A stretch of 64,000 bases of DNA from Isoetes taiwanensis (lineage: Eukaryota; Streptophyta; Lycopodiopsida; Isoetales; Isoetaceae): assembly GCA_021234155.1 (NCBI GenBank), contig JAJEKV010000133.1:1514827-1578826 (forward strand), written 5' to 3'. Numbering within the stretch: the stretch's first letter is position 1; every line of letters starts with the position of its first letter. The notes beneath the pieces are model-generated. The model did not search any database. It was given only the letters and a program-made list of their open reading frames with translations, and was not told the DNA's origin. Positions 45,031 through 58,345 of this stretch are shown here, in pieces. The position numbers and the translations under genes were made by a program.

Positions 45031-48000
45031 AGTCTGATCCTTAAAACAAAAAATCTTTTGTGAATAAATTTTCGATGTGATGATTCTGCTTGTGAAAATC
45101 TTGTTGGAGGCGAAATATATCTCTTTGTCTCACTTTCGAACCTTCTTCTACCCCGAACTTTAGCTTCACCTTCGAGCATTTCCAAATCGCCTATTCCAAA
45201 TCTCACCGATTCCATTCAGGCTTCTTGGCTTCCAAACCGCTTTTGTCTGCTTACCGGCTTCTATCTTTTTTTATCCTCCCTTTTATCTTTTTCCGCTGGC
45301 TTTTTACTTCGAGCGCATTGATGTTTTCAAAAAGGTTTTTTCGGGTTTGGCTCAACTCTTTTTTAGGCGTTTTTACTCCTCTAACATGTTTCTCCTAACA
45401 TGTTTTCTGGTTTTGCTTTGTGTTAAAGCTTCGGCTTCACGGCTTCTCGGTTCGGTTTGTTTCACCTCGGCTTGGGTTCAACCATATTGTCTTCTTCGAT
45501 CAACCAACTTTGGTTTTTGATTTTTTGGTTTCGCTCAAAGGCAAAGGCTCAATTTCTCGGTACATAACACAAAATAGGTTAGTATTTTCGGGCTTATTCT
45601 ATTTATAAAGCCGGGATATTGTTCGCAAGGCAGGATCTATGCGAATAAAGCGAGGTTGTTATGATCGCTCTTATTCTATTTATGACTTGCTGATGCGCTC
45701 TTATTCTATTTCACCAACAGACCTCTATGACTTTAATTAATGATGCGCCGGTCGCTCTATGATCCTTGATCGCGTCTATGATCTATCTGCTCTATAATCT
45801 ATGGTCATCTGCAGATCTATGCGTAGTCTTGCCCATATGGTTTCTTATGCGCGCTTTATTCTATTTCGCGGCAATTCCCCATCTCTAAAAGAAATGAAAC
45901 TTAAAACAATGGACTAACATTGAACTAAATGAAGAGTATAATTATTGCTATATCCGCTTCATCCGGCCTTCATCTCTATTCCCATTATATCTCCACGCCT
46001 TCAAGGTCCAATCGCTCCATGTTTGAATCAGATTCTACAATATGCATTCTGCTAGAACAATATGTTAGAATGGAGGAATCACACTTACGATTTCATTTTT
46101 AGGGTCCACCCAATTAGGTTAATCAAAGTGTTTTTAGTTTGGCTTTTCTATTCCCACCACGGTTTATACAAATCGCAGTGTGGGGTCAGGATCCGTGGAA
46201 ATATAAACGCTACCGGGCGCTAAGCGAATTATATGTTTAGAGTCGCTTTTATGGCGAGAGTAATATATCATTTGGTTAATGACTTAATTTTCCTGCCTAG
46301 TGCCAGGATTTTCCTATGCATGATACCATGATCCCCAGACTGATGGTTCTAGTTCAACATACACACTTCCCCGAGCGACCATCAACTTCCCGGACGTACA
46401 GGAATATTGCCCGAGGTGTTTGTTCAAAGCGTTCGAAAAGGTTGGAGAATCAATAGGCGATGCGGCCAATGGGGGCCATGGGTACACTTTCCATGCATCT
46501 ATGGACATATGGAACTCCTCATGCTCTTAGTAAGGCTCATGCCAACAAAATAGGATTTACTTTATTTCTTATCAGGATGCGATACAACCTGCGGGTTTGG
46601 AACTTTCAACATCCGCAAAGAAAAATAAAGGGATCATCAATCGGTGGTTTAGGATTGGGACTTTTGGGGATTGGGCCTGAAGTGGGGCTATGTGACATAT
46701 TGTAAAATAAAAAATTACCGCTGGCGCATTTTGCCGAAGATGAAATGTACATACACTTTTGGAAATATGAATACAAACCCTGGCAATTTTGCACTATAAT
46801 AATTTTTATGTCATTAAGTTTATTATGTTTTTATATGCAATGTCGAAAATATTGAATCCTTTGATGCCCTCCAGCCCGGACCAACCCCCAAGAAATATAT
46901 TTTCATTAATGTGTAGTTTCATGGTTTTAAGCATCGGCTAAAGAACATCAAAGAATAAAAATTCACAACATCACGCAGATGTTATGATATATTCATTTTT
47001 TTGAATATCCAAATATACATACCTTTTTCGATTTCTTTTTGGCCATGCTACAAATGTGCCCACACTTTCCACCAATGCGCCACCTAGGGATGTCTTCTTG
47101 GAAGAGCCTCATCTTCATAATTGCGGTTTATAATTAAATCTTACGTAAACTGCTGTTTTCCAAGAGGAACACCATGACACATAGAACTTGATTCGGATCT
47201 TGATTTTACATAAGCCTACTTTCAGGCTTCAAGTTTGTTGTTAAAAGATAGCATTCTTCTGGAATAAGCGATAAAGAACGAGTAATGCATTGGAAAAAAA
47301 AAGGGAAAAATAGAGAACAAGAGAATACATTCGAATGGAATCACACTCACCATAGTTCAAAGGTACATCGAATGGGATTGAAGCGTTCGATCGAATGGGA
47401 TTGTAGTTGTAGGCCCGATAGTCGCTTTGTTCTGGAAGCCCGAAAGTAGGAATGATCTTGGCCCTGATAGTAGGTGGCCGATTAGGTGGTAGTAGATTGT
47501 CACATATGGCTTTTGGAAATTAATAATTAATGGTTCTTGAAATTGCACTAAAAAAGAAAACACAATTTTAAATTTGTAAATGAGCTGATTTGCCAAGTTA
47601 ATTAAGGCGGATAAATTTAAAAGGACGCGAATTTGAATTTACGGTTTTAAACCGACGGCCAAGATTATGAACGATACATATAAGTTTAAACCAAAATCCT
47701 TAGCCCATACTATCCGCGACTTGCGCTCAATGGGCCTAGAGGATCTGGCAACCGCTACCGAGGCTACCGGTAGAGGTGGGCGACGCCCAGCACAAATGCA
47801 ATGCCCGGAGGTCACGAACAAGTAGAAAGCACAACCAACAAGCGCCCCGTAATTGATCCGCTTTTGTTCTCAGAATTGATCTCTGTGGTCCCTTTTTGTT
47901 AGGTTTTTGGGATGTTTTTTCCAGAATAATATAGTTATTATCCAATAAGAAGCATATGTCCTCTAATGTTTGAGTTCATATGTCCCAAAAATGTATGGAA

Positions 48001-49711
48001 ACAAATGCTTAATGTGTACTTTAATCAGATGTCTTCGCTTGAAGCTTGTATACTTGAATGAACAAGATTCAAGAGCTTAGTTGTGTTTTTTATAGTTAGT
48101 TGTGTCCTCCTCGATGAAGATTCAACTCTTTAAGTTGCATTTTTATAGTTAGTTGTGTCCCCGAAAGCATTTGATTCGGACAAAACGCCCGGCGCATTTT
48201 TTAGGCATTACATTAGGTTTCTTTATCTTTCACCGCCATTTTCTAAGCGCTGCGATTTGTTGCATTTTGACCGGAAAACAGCCCGGCCCACCCACAATAA
48301 ACTAAATGAACTTTGTGTGTATTCATTTTCAAATCGCGCCAAAGCTTTTTTGTATATAATGTCGACATCATTTATCCGAAAGCATAAAAAAGATTAACCC
48401 ATGTGCCAGAATTTCACGAGGATCACAAAGGACAATCAAAAGAGGGAGGACCAACAAAGGCGAGACCTCTTACACCATCGAAAAAAGCAAAGGGCGTAAG
48501 AAGATGTTACTGTTATGCACTGCGCAAAGATGTATTGGCGTTGAAGATACAGGAATAATAAAGGGGTAGAACCTCCATGGTAAAAGATCTTATAGAGGGC
48601 CGAATGGTATGTGGAGATATTCAAACCGGGTGGGAAGACAGACCTCATATTCATGTCAAGGTTAAGAGAGACCGATCAAATGAAGAAGGGGGAATTCTTA
48701 TTACATGTGAAGTGCAGATCGATTCTTTTTCGATTGCCGTACTAGTTGAAGTGGGCCAAAACATAAGAAAAGCCTAAAGAAGATCAATCGATGCAAAGGC
48801 GAGCTCTTTTAAAGAGACCGCTTAAGATCGCACGACATGGCCGATAACCTCTTCAAATTTCGACAAGCGGCTTGAGCCATTGACTTTATAAGAATATGCG
48901 AGGGCTTTACACTGCTCGACGCAGCCATTAGCACGAGGCCCCCGCTGGTCTACCACAGCAAAGGAAGGACAAGGAAGAAGTTTAGCTCTAGAGGTGGAAA
49001 CTACAGAAGTGGACAAAGCAGCCTTACAAGTGACGATGACAAGGCCAAATTTTGGAGGCAATGAGCAAATCAAGAAATATGTCGCTGGGCATCCACCGGG
49101 CCTCACCACACATCCAAATAACGTGACAAAGCCGTCCACTAAAAGCTATTTATATCGCCAGAAGGTATGACAAGCAGCACTCTTTGAGATATTGAACAAA
49201 GATGATCTAAAATCCGTATATGTGTGCCAATGCCCTCGCAGATGTAGTGCCTTAATACCATAACAAAAAGGTAATCATCCGGAGCAAGCCGGAGGACTTC
49301 ATCGAGAACCCGTATACATTTTTATGATAATAGATGGCCAAAGATTCAATAGAGGCCCAAGATTCTCATCAAGAAGGCACAAAGATACCGAACGGGCTTG
49401 TTCTATAAGTCATATCGCCGTAAACCCGGTTTCTGCCTCGGGTCACAACAAACAACTAGCCTAAATAAGCCACTCCTAAATGACATGGGAAAACTTTCCT
49501 ATACAAAAGGTAATTCTCTTCCCACATTTTTATTTTTCGTGAGAAGGCAATGGGTTCTGGGGATGGTAGACGCCTTTATCAAATATACCGGGCGCTGATT
49601 TTATATTAGAATACAAGCTGAGCCACGCAGTAATTTGTATTTATTATAAAATGCCGATTTGCTTATACCACTAGAACTATCTACTATTTCAAAACCCTTT
49701 GTTATTTATTT
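45031..49711. other. Start of CpG-rich, gene-poor block
   Basis: CpG-containing words (ttcgg, accggg, gcgcc) become much more frequent than in the flanks. Short phrases recur, for example gctcttattctattt at 45,592-45,870 and ctaccgggcgc near 46,211. Frames such as 48,577-48,777 (plus) and 48,822-49,139 (minus) have no known domain. No intact gene is supported. Confidence 0.4.
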
Positions 49712-49773
49712 AAGGCAAATCGCTACTGGCGCGATTTGCCTTCTAATATGAAATCGCAGCGTGGCTGCGATTA
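49712..49773. repeat. Pair of perfect hairpins with AATCGC/GCGATT core
   Basis: AAGGCAAATCGC (49,712-49,723) and GCGATTTGCCTT (49,731-49,742) are perfect 12-bp arms around tactggc. They are followed directly by AATCGCAGC-gtg-GCTGCGATT (49,752-49,772). Partial copies of the same motif lie near 46,165, 46,720, 51,888, 51,946 and 53,200. Confidence 0.85.
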
Positions 49774-52700
49774 TAAACTAGAAGGATTGTTTGAATTCAC
49801 GATTATAAAGCTAACGGTTATTCCTTGCGGAGCCCTATATAGAGCAACCCGGCATGCTCGAAGGAAAGGGATTGAATATGGGAAGCCAATGCCTACCGCA
49901 TTGTGGGCCAGTCCAAAAGCCAATTCAAGTTTTTGGAAAGGACACTTAGTCGGACTATAATACTGAGGACAAGACCAAGAGCACTAGATCAAAGAAAAAA
50001 AAAAGGAGATGAAAAGGGTGATCTTCAGCCAAGAACCAACCGTACTCCAAGGATGCCCGCAAGATAGTTTTTTTGCTTCAGATCCCGTGATGGGAGAAAT
50101 GGAATGAATTCGGGACTTAACGTGGGAGAAGAAGTTGCCGATTCACAAGGAAGATTTCCTCCTGTTGACACATCAATTTTGATATCCATATAACGTAGAG
50201 ATGAGGAAGGCCTGTGGATTGGAAGATCAAGAACTCATCTCAGTCCCGGATAGGTTAATCAAAAGGAAATCCTTACAAGAAAACCTCAAAGAACAAAGGC
50301 TATGGAATCCTTTGAAGATGCATGCGACGAAAGAAGAATATTAGAGTGCTCAAGAAGGCTTTGGTGAGGAATTGCAAAGGCTTTACATCGTGAGTGGTCT
50401 GTTGCGAAGTTAGACTAATGCAAAAGTATAACGCCTCCAACTAATTAATCAAGAAGTATGTATTTTGGTCCGCTGACTTTGTCAAGCGCCAGGTTGAAGA
50501 ACGCTGTAAAGATCGGGATTTACACAAAAGTTGCATCCGACTTGAAACGAAAAAAGTCGCTAAGCAGGAAGCTGCACTCGGAGATTTTAATCCAAAATTT
50601 TTTTCAAGCGTCCACCGGTTTCAAGTGTGCCTTGCCGTAAGGGTGAAGGTCCTCATGATATCACACTCTTTCGCTTGATAGTCGAGGCCCGATGGTCACT
50701 TGAAGACTATAATACGCTCTTCAACATATGCAAAGGGTTGCACGACGTAAATGCATTACACAATCGCCACTATATGTCCCTCCGACATGTCCTATGCATA
50801 TGCTCTGCGCTGAAATGACTTAGAATGCGCGGAAAGTCATCCGACAGCGATCCTCATAGATGAAACCAAGGACGTTGACTTCAAAGACAAGTAAGTAAAA
50901 TTTCTCATGTGCTTATTATTATGATAGCCATTATGGATGATAAGGAATATGAAAGGCTTAAGGGAAAAGCTGATGGAGAGAAACTAGCATGGCAAAGGTT
51001 ATCGCTAGGATGAACGATCTCGCTTAAACGCCTTCTATCCGGAGCAAGAAGACAAGGGGGAAGGTCGCCAAGATCGTGGAAGAGTTAGAGGAGGAAGAGG
51101 AGGATGAGGAAGAAAACCAGGACCACCCAGCTCTTGTGGGCCACATTAAGTATGAGCCGCTAACTTCACATAAGGGGAAGCTAAACAAGAACGGGTTCTC
51201 TATGGACCTTTCCCAAGATCTCATTGAAGCATTTTGTCCATTGGGAACAACTTGTCGGGAACTTCACGCTGGAGGTTACATCGCAGAGAGAAGCTTTGAA
51301 GTTAGCAAGGAAATGCCGAGTTGCCGCCTCCGATGATCGAGCCGTAAATTTTTGGACCTCTTCTTTGAGAAAGTACTAGAGGAAGCCCCTAGGGGACCAA
51401 TCGGCAAGGCAAAAACAAAGCTTCTAGCTCTAAGGTCAAATACCTTCATTTGCTTAAGGAACGGGAGATTCGAGATGAGGCATTGCTTGGCTCCAACATC
51501 ATGGATGACATGGACTCCAGCGTGCGCATCTCCAAGTACCTATCGACATGCCCGTGGAACATTCTTGGCCCCGAAAATATAGACCGTGATGACAATGCCA
51601 AGGATGATGATAATAACAATAATGATGATGAAGCGTAACTCCAAACCGATAACACTAGCCAGTTAGCGTAAAGAGTAAATCTAACTATCGCCGTAGTTCA
51701 CACTCAATAATCGCATGCATCTCAACCGATGTGGTTGGTGCTTCTAGCGCACGGAGGCAACTCGTAATAAAGATGCAAGGGATGAAGAGAACACGGAATG
51801 ATGAAGACTAAAGGTATCGCGGACAATGTTCCTTTTTTGATATCCATGCATTTTACAAACTAGAAGATATAGAAATCGCTACCGGGCGCCGATTCGTAGT
51901 TTCCTAGAACATACTTTTGAACTATGTTGACATGCATCATTAATGAAATCGCTACCGGGCGCTGCTTTTGTTTTCCATTTCTTTCATCTCATAACGTTAT
52001 TGTTCTCCTTACGTAAATGATTTGGCTTCCCTAAAAGTACCGGTCTTTGATTTGAATGGTGTGCTATGTAGAACATTACCTAAAGCCCGCTTTGAAAAGT
52101 CATGGTATGCGAACAACCATTTGAGACACGCATCAAATATGTTTTACCCGCCTTTATCCGAAGGGAGATGTTGGACCAGGCCTTCACCGCTTTCATAGCA
52201 ATTTGGTCATCCATGGATCATAGAAATATACGTGATGTTTTGAAAGTAGTGCCTCGAACTAAATAGAAATTACGCCCATCCGGGATCAAAGCAAATGTGC
52301 TTCATTCACAAACCCTAAAGAACCTATGTGTAAAAGATATTTGTGAAATGCTTTGCGCAACATGATGGATGCCCTAGGTGTTGAGGATAAGGAAGGCATA
52401 ATCATTGCGGGATGATGACGCTTAAAGTGTTAAGCCTCAATCAGCCAGGCCACCATTGAATCCGCCATCCTATCATCCTCAAGATTTTGACAAAGATGAC
52501 TTCCCTCGCTTTTGTTAGTGTCCCGCAGAAATAGCTTCGTGAAAACGGCCTAAGAGATACAAACACTATAAACCCGCAACTTGATCCGGACAGGGGAAAT
52601 TGACAGGGACCTTGAGAAAATCGCTCAAGAAAGGGAACTTTTTGATATATATGTATACAAGAAATACACTTTCCAAAAAGTTTTGAATATGAAATATACT

Positions 52701-53895
52701 TTTATACCTAAAGGTTTTGAATATATATTGTGTTCTTTTATCAAGATTATTGGTTCTGTGGTAATATTATTGTTTTTTTTATATTATGTGTACGGCTTGC
52801 TTATACTTGCAATAATTTGTATGTATATCGCCAATTATTTTGGTGTGTATAAATAGGTATGCATGAAATAGCCCCCCGAATCGCCTTTGCTTCATTTCTC
52901 CTTGTTATTATGGCACATATTCTATTACCCGGGTAAGATGAACCATGCGACTCTCGCAGTGTCGCGAAGCCAGAAATAGAACTTCGTGGATCGCTTGATG
53001 TCGCTTGCTATGAATCCTCGGCCCGCTTCTATCCCCGATCCCTTTGATGTTGTAATCCATCTTATATGGAATCCAGAGCATGGTTTGTTCATGATCGATG
53101 ATTCGTGACCGCCGCAATACCGAGGACGCAGCGAATCCCTGATTAGTTTTTGTAGTTTATGTTCTATTATAATGCGTTATTTATGTTAAGCAAATCGCGC
53201 CGCACGCCGATTTGAACCACTTAAAAATCTCTCGCTTTTGTAGCAACTTGCTTGTTGTTATTTACTTGTAAAGCATTACAATTTCAATGTTTAGATTTCG
53301 TTGTCGTCCGTGAATGTGCGCATTAATAGGCAATTTCCTGCTTTTTCAACGGCCTACATTCTGTCATAATATGGGTCATTTGCATCGAATATTTGAATGC
53401 CTTTGCATTTTCACATAAAATGCATATTCCCAGCCCGAAAATGAACACAGTGCGGCAGTGTGGTTAATTCAATATAATGGTCAATCAAATGCTTATACGG
53501 CGCGATCTTGGAATAGACATAATCCCAATTTAATTGAATGATGGTTATTGATTGTTCCAAAGATAGTACATTATATTAGTGGATATAGTATGCAGATATC
53601 TAATATCTAATATTTTTGTTATGGGATAATAATGATCCTTTATAGCTGCAGCCTTTACTATTATGCTTTGTATTTGAATATGTCTAGAAGGAAATCTTGC
53701 AAATCTAATAATTGCATGCAGAATTTTTAACGCATGTTAGCATGCTGCACACATATTTATATCGTGGAGCATATTTATTCAATATGATCTGTTTCTTTTA
53801 TCATTTCTAGCTTTAAATCATGCCCATTTGATAGTTCTTGATCATTTTTTGGTGCTTAAAAGCCACTCCTTGCCATAGATATGTTCCATATTTAA
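49774..53895 (+). other. Broken coding-like stretches in the CpG-rich block
   Basis: At 51,061-51,640 the plus strand has an acidic run (EELEEEEEDEEENQD). It is followed by protein-like pieces (TTCRELHAGGYIAERSFEVS, then REIRDEALLGSNIMDDMDSS) in shifting frames, ending in an Asp/Asn-rich tail. At 52,581-52,856 a frame with two hydrophobic segments occurs but starts with TTG. No family is recognised; these look like decayed transposon coding sequence. Confidence 0.35.
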
Positions 53896-53965
53896 ATTAA
53901 AATCCCCCTTAAACCCCCTTTGTTTTGGGTGCATATTCACGCTGGGGTTACAAACGCAACGAGTC
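53896..53965. repeat. Dispersed C-rich repeat, copy C
   Basis: Core aatccccc(t)taaaccccc, then tttgttttgggtgcatattc, homologous to 9,341-9,413 and 29,881-29,953. The GC hairpin found before the other copies is absent here. Confidence 0.75.
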
Positions 53966-54008
53966 GGGTGAAAGTATGCCGGTGGGTAGCAAAAGCATGC
54001 GGCCCCGG
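53966..54008 (-). repeat. Inverted partner of 61,229-61,269
   Basis: gggtgaaagtatgccggtgg and the following gtagcaaaagcatgcggccc are, apart from a few differences, the reverse complement of 61,229-61,269 (tttttgctacccaccaaaga then tactttcaccc). The two copies lie about 7.3 kb apart, pointing in opposite directions. Confidence 0.8.
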
Positions 54009-55845
54009 ACGCGATGCTTATAGGGCAGTTTAGCCCGCTTTAAAGCACCCCCGCTTTTGCTTAATTTGGGGTGCTTTTAAGCGAATCGCCTGGCCATTTT
54101 TTTTTTTACGCCTTCATGTACTAACACGCCCACCTCACTAATGAACCGCTAGGATAATGATTGTGGGTTTTGGCCGGATTTTCAACAGTGGTGTGGTAGT
54201 ACGCTGTAAATTGGATTACTTCGCCATGGGTCAGCTGAAAATTCTCCCTCCAATTCAATTATCCTCCCCTCTCGTGAATTTCATGGCGCCCCTCGACACC
54301 GGCCTCGAGGCAATCACGCTTAGCATTGGATTTTCGGCCCCGATGAATCCCAATACAAGAGTTCCAAATTTGTTGGATGTCAATCCAACATGAAATATCA
54401 CGTTGAAGATCCGGCTTTCCTCGTGAATTTACAAGAAATTGGATGCGAGAGAAAGAGAGAATACGTATTAAGGAATAAGATGAAAAGAGCGGCGGTGAAA
54501 CGGGAGGATCTCGAGCATGAGACGCAGCAAGAAATAGCCAAGCAAGTAGTTGATTACTTCCAATAAGCTCACCAAAAGCATTCACCGTAACTCAAGGCTG
54601 ATGTGATGAAGAGGGTGGTTCATCACCAACGAAATGGAAAATCTCGTAACCTGGACTTTGCCAAATCCAAAGGAGTGCAAGGCAAACGGAGTGTTTGCTT
54701 CAACAACTTGAAACAGACAATGGCAGCCACAAAGAGGCTAAAGGAACCATGATATTTGGAGAGCCGTAACCTCAACACTTGTGATGGCTTCTTCCACAAA
54801 TTCAGATGCAATTCCACTATGGCGGGGCTGTTAGGTACATCTATTTCTTGTCTTCATGCGTGCTTCTTCATGCTTTCAAGTGCTTGTATCCGGCCGAGTG
54901 ATGCCGGCCGGGATATGTTCATTGATACATGTGCAATATTTCTTATGATAGGTTGCATGAGGTCAACAATTGCAACCGGCCGATAAGGAAATCTAAGCCT
55001 TCCTTGAAATGGTCCGTGGTCCGCTTTCCAAAAGAGGTTGAGGTGCTATTCTTCACCCCGCTGGTAAGCAAAGCATACCGGCACTCGAAAGAAAAAAACA
55101 GAAGTCTCCTTGCAAGAAAGATGTTGTGAACACCGTTGGAGAGTCAAAGCCCGAATTTCTTATCCCTTGCACCTTCCTCGGAGGTCACACTGTATAAGTT
55201 TCCATACAAACTTTTTTTTCCGCTTATTTCTAACCAAAGGCCACCATTGGCAGCCTATATCAACAATACAAAAAGGGCACATCCCGAACACCCCGCTTGC
55301 TTAAAGGCTTTCGAGAAGTTGAAGCCTATTTATGTGAAGAAAGTATCGAAAGGGAAACCCGTTGTTGCATATACCATATGAAGTTGAGTATGCCGGTAGC
55401 AATCAATGCATTAAGGTCGTAAATAAAACCGGATTCCATGGTGAAGAGTGCAAGGCACCCGCTGAGGTCCGGTGGACCTGGTGAGAAGTGTCCGCCACCA
55501 ACATACGTGATGACTCAACCGGGGCCGAAGCCTCGAGGGTCAGGGTTTGCAACAAGGGCCAGGGTGAAGAATGGTATAAACATGACTCCGCTTGATGCAT
55601 ATATGTCGGCGTGGCAATAAAAGTCTTCCTATATGTCCAAGAGAAAGAGAGAATCACGAAGTTCTTTGCTTGAATGGAAGACGCTTGAAAAGGTAATACT
55701 CTTTATTGTTTGTCGGGCTACGCCTGATATAAAAGCCTTGGCGATATAGCCGCCACTTATACCGACTTTTTTTTATGCTACGTGACCTTGTTGCCAGCGA
55801 CCGCTTTGAGCTTTCAACGGCGGAGTTATACCGATCTTCTTTTTT
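54009..55845. other. CpG-rich block, unrecognised coding fragments
   Basis: Protein-like plus-strand pieces include ACLKAFEKLKPIYVKKVSKG (about 55,290-55,360) and SARHPLRSGGPGEKCPPPTY (about 55,444-55,505). They lie in different frames with stops between. No family is recognised. Confidence 0.35.
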
Positions 55846-56230
55846 ATGCCACCAAGAAGGAAACCAAGTAAGAAGTTGTTGGTGGGCATTCCAAGCCGAG
55901 AAGAATGGAGACAAAAAGTAAGAAATCCGATGGAGTTGCAGTACCCAAGTTGAGAAGAAGGGAAACAAAAGTAAGAAACCAAGGAAGTGCCGCCGCAAAA
56001 GACAAGATGGCAGGGGAAAAAAGAAAAGATCTAATGCCACCAAGAAGGGAAACCAAAGTAAGAAGTCCAAGGTAGCCGGTGGGGACACTATCCAAGATGG
56101 CAAAGTTTCGTCGAGAAGAATGGAAACAAAAGTAAGAGGTTCAAAGGTACCGCACAAGGACCAACCGCCCACATCATAGGATGGACAAGTTGAGAAGAAG
56201 GGAAACAAAAGTAAGAAATCCAAGGCAAAC
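55846..56230 (+). repeat. Degenerate lysine-rich coding repeat
   Basis: About six interspersed copies of a ~36-bp unit (aagaagggaaacaaaagtaa then gaaatccaagg) begin near 55,846, 55,898, 55,951, 56,038, 56,109 and 56,190. On the plus strand each reads KKGNKSKKSK-like. The opposite strand gives a 241-codon hydrophobic frame, which is a shadow of this repeat. Confidence 0.7.
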
Positions 56231-57569
56231 CGGTGGGACACTAGGTACAAATGTCGGTGTAGAATTCTCCGCATAAGACAAGATGAGACCTCAAATGGCA
56301 AGGGGAAAAAAGAAAGGACCAAAGGAATTTCTAGAGCATGGTGGAGAGCACGATGGGCAAGGGGGCCCTCAAAGGGCATTCACTAGAGAGCGCTTCAAGT
56401 ATGATGGAGGAGATTTAGGGTGCCGCCGATGCCCGTGGAATTCGCTATGAGTTGGAAATGAAGGTGCCAAAGAACGGGACATCAAGAGGTAATATGCTTT
56501 CATCCGTGATTCATCCGCTTTTAACGGCTTTCATCCGCTTCACAAAGTGCTTTTATCTACAATCCGCGGTAATGTCAGAATGTGCCTCCTCAGACCGTAT
56601 GTGAACCGCAATAGTTGTTGCCCGGCTTTTTGCGTGCACTTTTGGTTCATTGAAAGGATGATGTTGATAGGACAGACCTACCGGACCGCGCTGTGGTAGA
56701 AGGGACGTAAGGAAATACACAAAGATCGTGACATACTTGGCCAACCAAGCACAAGGGTGGCTCATAGAGGTTTAAGTTGTTTCGCGGGTAACCGCTTGAA
56801 AGGAAACCGGGTCATCTTGTGTGAACAAGGTGAGGTTAAAGAATTGGAAATATGTTACCTAAAGCCGTAAAAAGTCTACCGTGAAGGTATCAAGACCTAA
56901 ATCGATGAGGCATTTTTGAAGGTGATGGAGAATGGCTTAGTGGAAACATAGAGGAAGGTGATAACTTTGTCGTTAGAAATCGAGGAGGGAAATCGTGAGA
57001 ATGCAGATTTCTATGTGGTCAAATGTGTTAAGCCGAGGCATATCCTTTGACGTAATTGTCAAGGATAGTGGGTCGACCTTCAATGTCGATGAACATGTGT
57101 TGGCTGGTTTGTACTATGTCATTCAAACCGATGGTACTTGGAAGCTACTTGAAGACAAAGGTCCGACCTTCCAAAGATACCATCATCACGATCAGCCATC
57201 AAGTTTGAGATGAATCGCATTCTCGCACTAACAGATTTTCCCTTGATCGTGCTACTCACCGATGATCCTTGACAACCGCCATATGAAGGTTGAATATGCT
57301 TTGACCTAGTTGTTTTATCATTTTAACAGTGTCCAGAGTATTGGAGTATTTTAGTAATCGAAACAATGCTTGTAGTAGTGTCAGATTGTATTTTAGTACT
57401 AGAAACAATGCTTGTAGTATTGCAGAGTAAGCTTGATATATATTACGTAAAATTGTACACTCAACATTTGAGACATCTTACAAGATCACTCAATACTCAA
57501 GATATAACACAAAGTAATCGTGCATATATTACAAAAAAGTAGTGTACAATGGTTACTTCATAAGTCATC
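56231..57569 (+). pseudogene. Decayed coding remnant with conserved-looking C-terminal module
   Basis: At 56,980-57,210 the plus strand reads NRENADFYVVKCVKPRHIL. After a frame change it continues VKDSGSTFNVDEHVLAGLYY and TWKLLEDKGPTFQRYHHHDQ. The pattern (FYVVxCxKPxHxx, TFxVxxxVxxGxYY, TxxLLxD) resembles a chromo/BAH-like C-terminal module of plant transposon proteins as I remember them, but no named family is claimed. Stops interrupt it. The stretch from 57,230 to 57,569 holds a short duplicated phrase (gaaacaatgcttgtagta) and no gene. Confidence 0.35.
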
Positions 57570-58345
57570 AAGTCCTCAAATCTATGCTCGCACGCTGTGA
57601 AGGGTGCCCCAAGAAATGCCTTTTTGTACTTCAATAGGAGCATTGAGGATATAGTAGGTCGAGACAAGGTAGTTGTTGAGACAAGAATCCAAAGATCGCA
57701 ACCGCCTCCCGGCCAACCATGCATCGTTGAAATCAATTTGTGAGATCGCTTCGTGATCAGATGAGAGGCCAAGTATTCCAAAGCCGGACACACAAACTTG
57801 CAGAAAAAATTGTCCTCTTCTTGCCCCTTGAAAGGCATAACAGAACGGTTGTGTGTGCGTGGTTTAGAAACCCTTTGTGCAAAGGCCGCCATCAACCAAG
57901 AAAATCATACCATGATATTGAGGAAAATCCTCAAGAACAACCTTCAACTCCTTGAAAAATAGTTGCTTTTTTCCAGGTTGGTTGGATGCTCGCATGCATA
58001 GCAATGCTCTTGACCATATATCTTCAAGAATCTGGTCCGCAGACGTGGAACAATGCATCCACCATATCCCTTTGTATTCAAGTAGAGAAGCACTCCAAAT
58101 CACAACATCAAACCTCTCAAGAAGGTCCACTCCACAAACTCATGATACCCCGGTCTCCGCAAATGAGGTACTTACTTGCGTTTCTTTTACAACATGGTTC
58201 GCTTGTGGTGGATGCAAGATTTTTGATTCATTCTCCTCCTCATAGTGTCCGTACAAGACACCATTTATGTCAGCACCATGCACTTCCGGCCTGGGTGTCC
58301 ATCCCTCGACGCTTGCAACCACCGCCGATGGCTGCCGCATCGCGT
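57570..58345 (-). pseudogene. FCP1/SCP-like (NLI-interacting factor) HAD phosphatase, degenerate
   Basis: On the minus strand the conserved blocks of an FCP1-homology phosphatase occur in order. ADINGVL (about 58,254-58,274) corresponds to the plant-type D-x-N-G-x-L nucleophile loop. LLERFDVVIWSAS (about 58,085-58,124) and LFFKELKVVLEDFPQY (about 57,912-57,960) follow. FLVDGG (about 57,880-57,900) corresponds to the 'iLiDDsxxK' loop, with the second Asp changed to Gly. A weaker tail lies at 57,580-57,790. Several stops (for example before VCGVDLLERF and after CTKGF) break the frame. Functional relatives dephosphorylate proteins such as the RNA polymerase II CTD. This copy cannot be active. 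Confidence 0.65.

Noticed and set aside
55654-56379. A 241-codon minus-strand open frame rich in Phe and Leu
   Set aside because: It is the antisense reading of the AAG-rich lysine repeat, and its hydrophobic composition is a by-product of that repeat.
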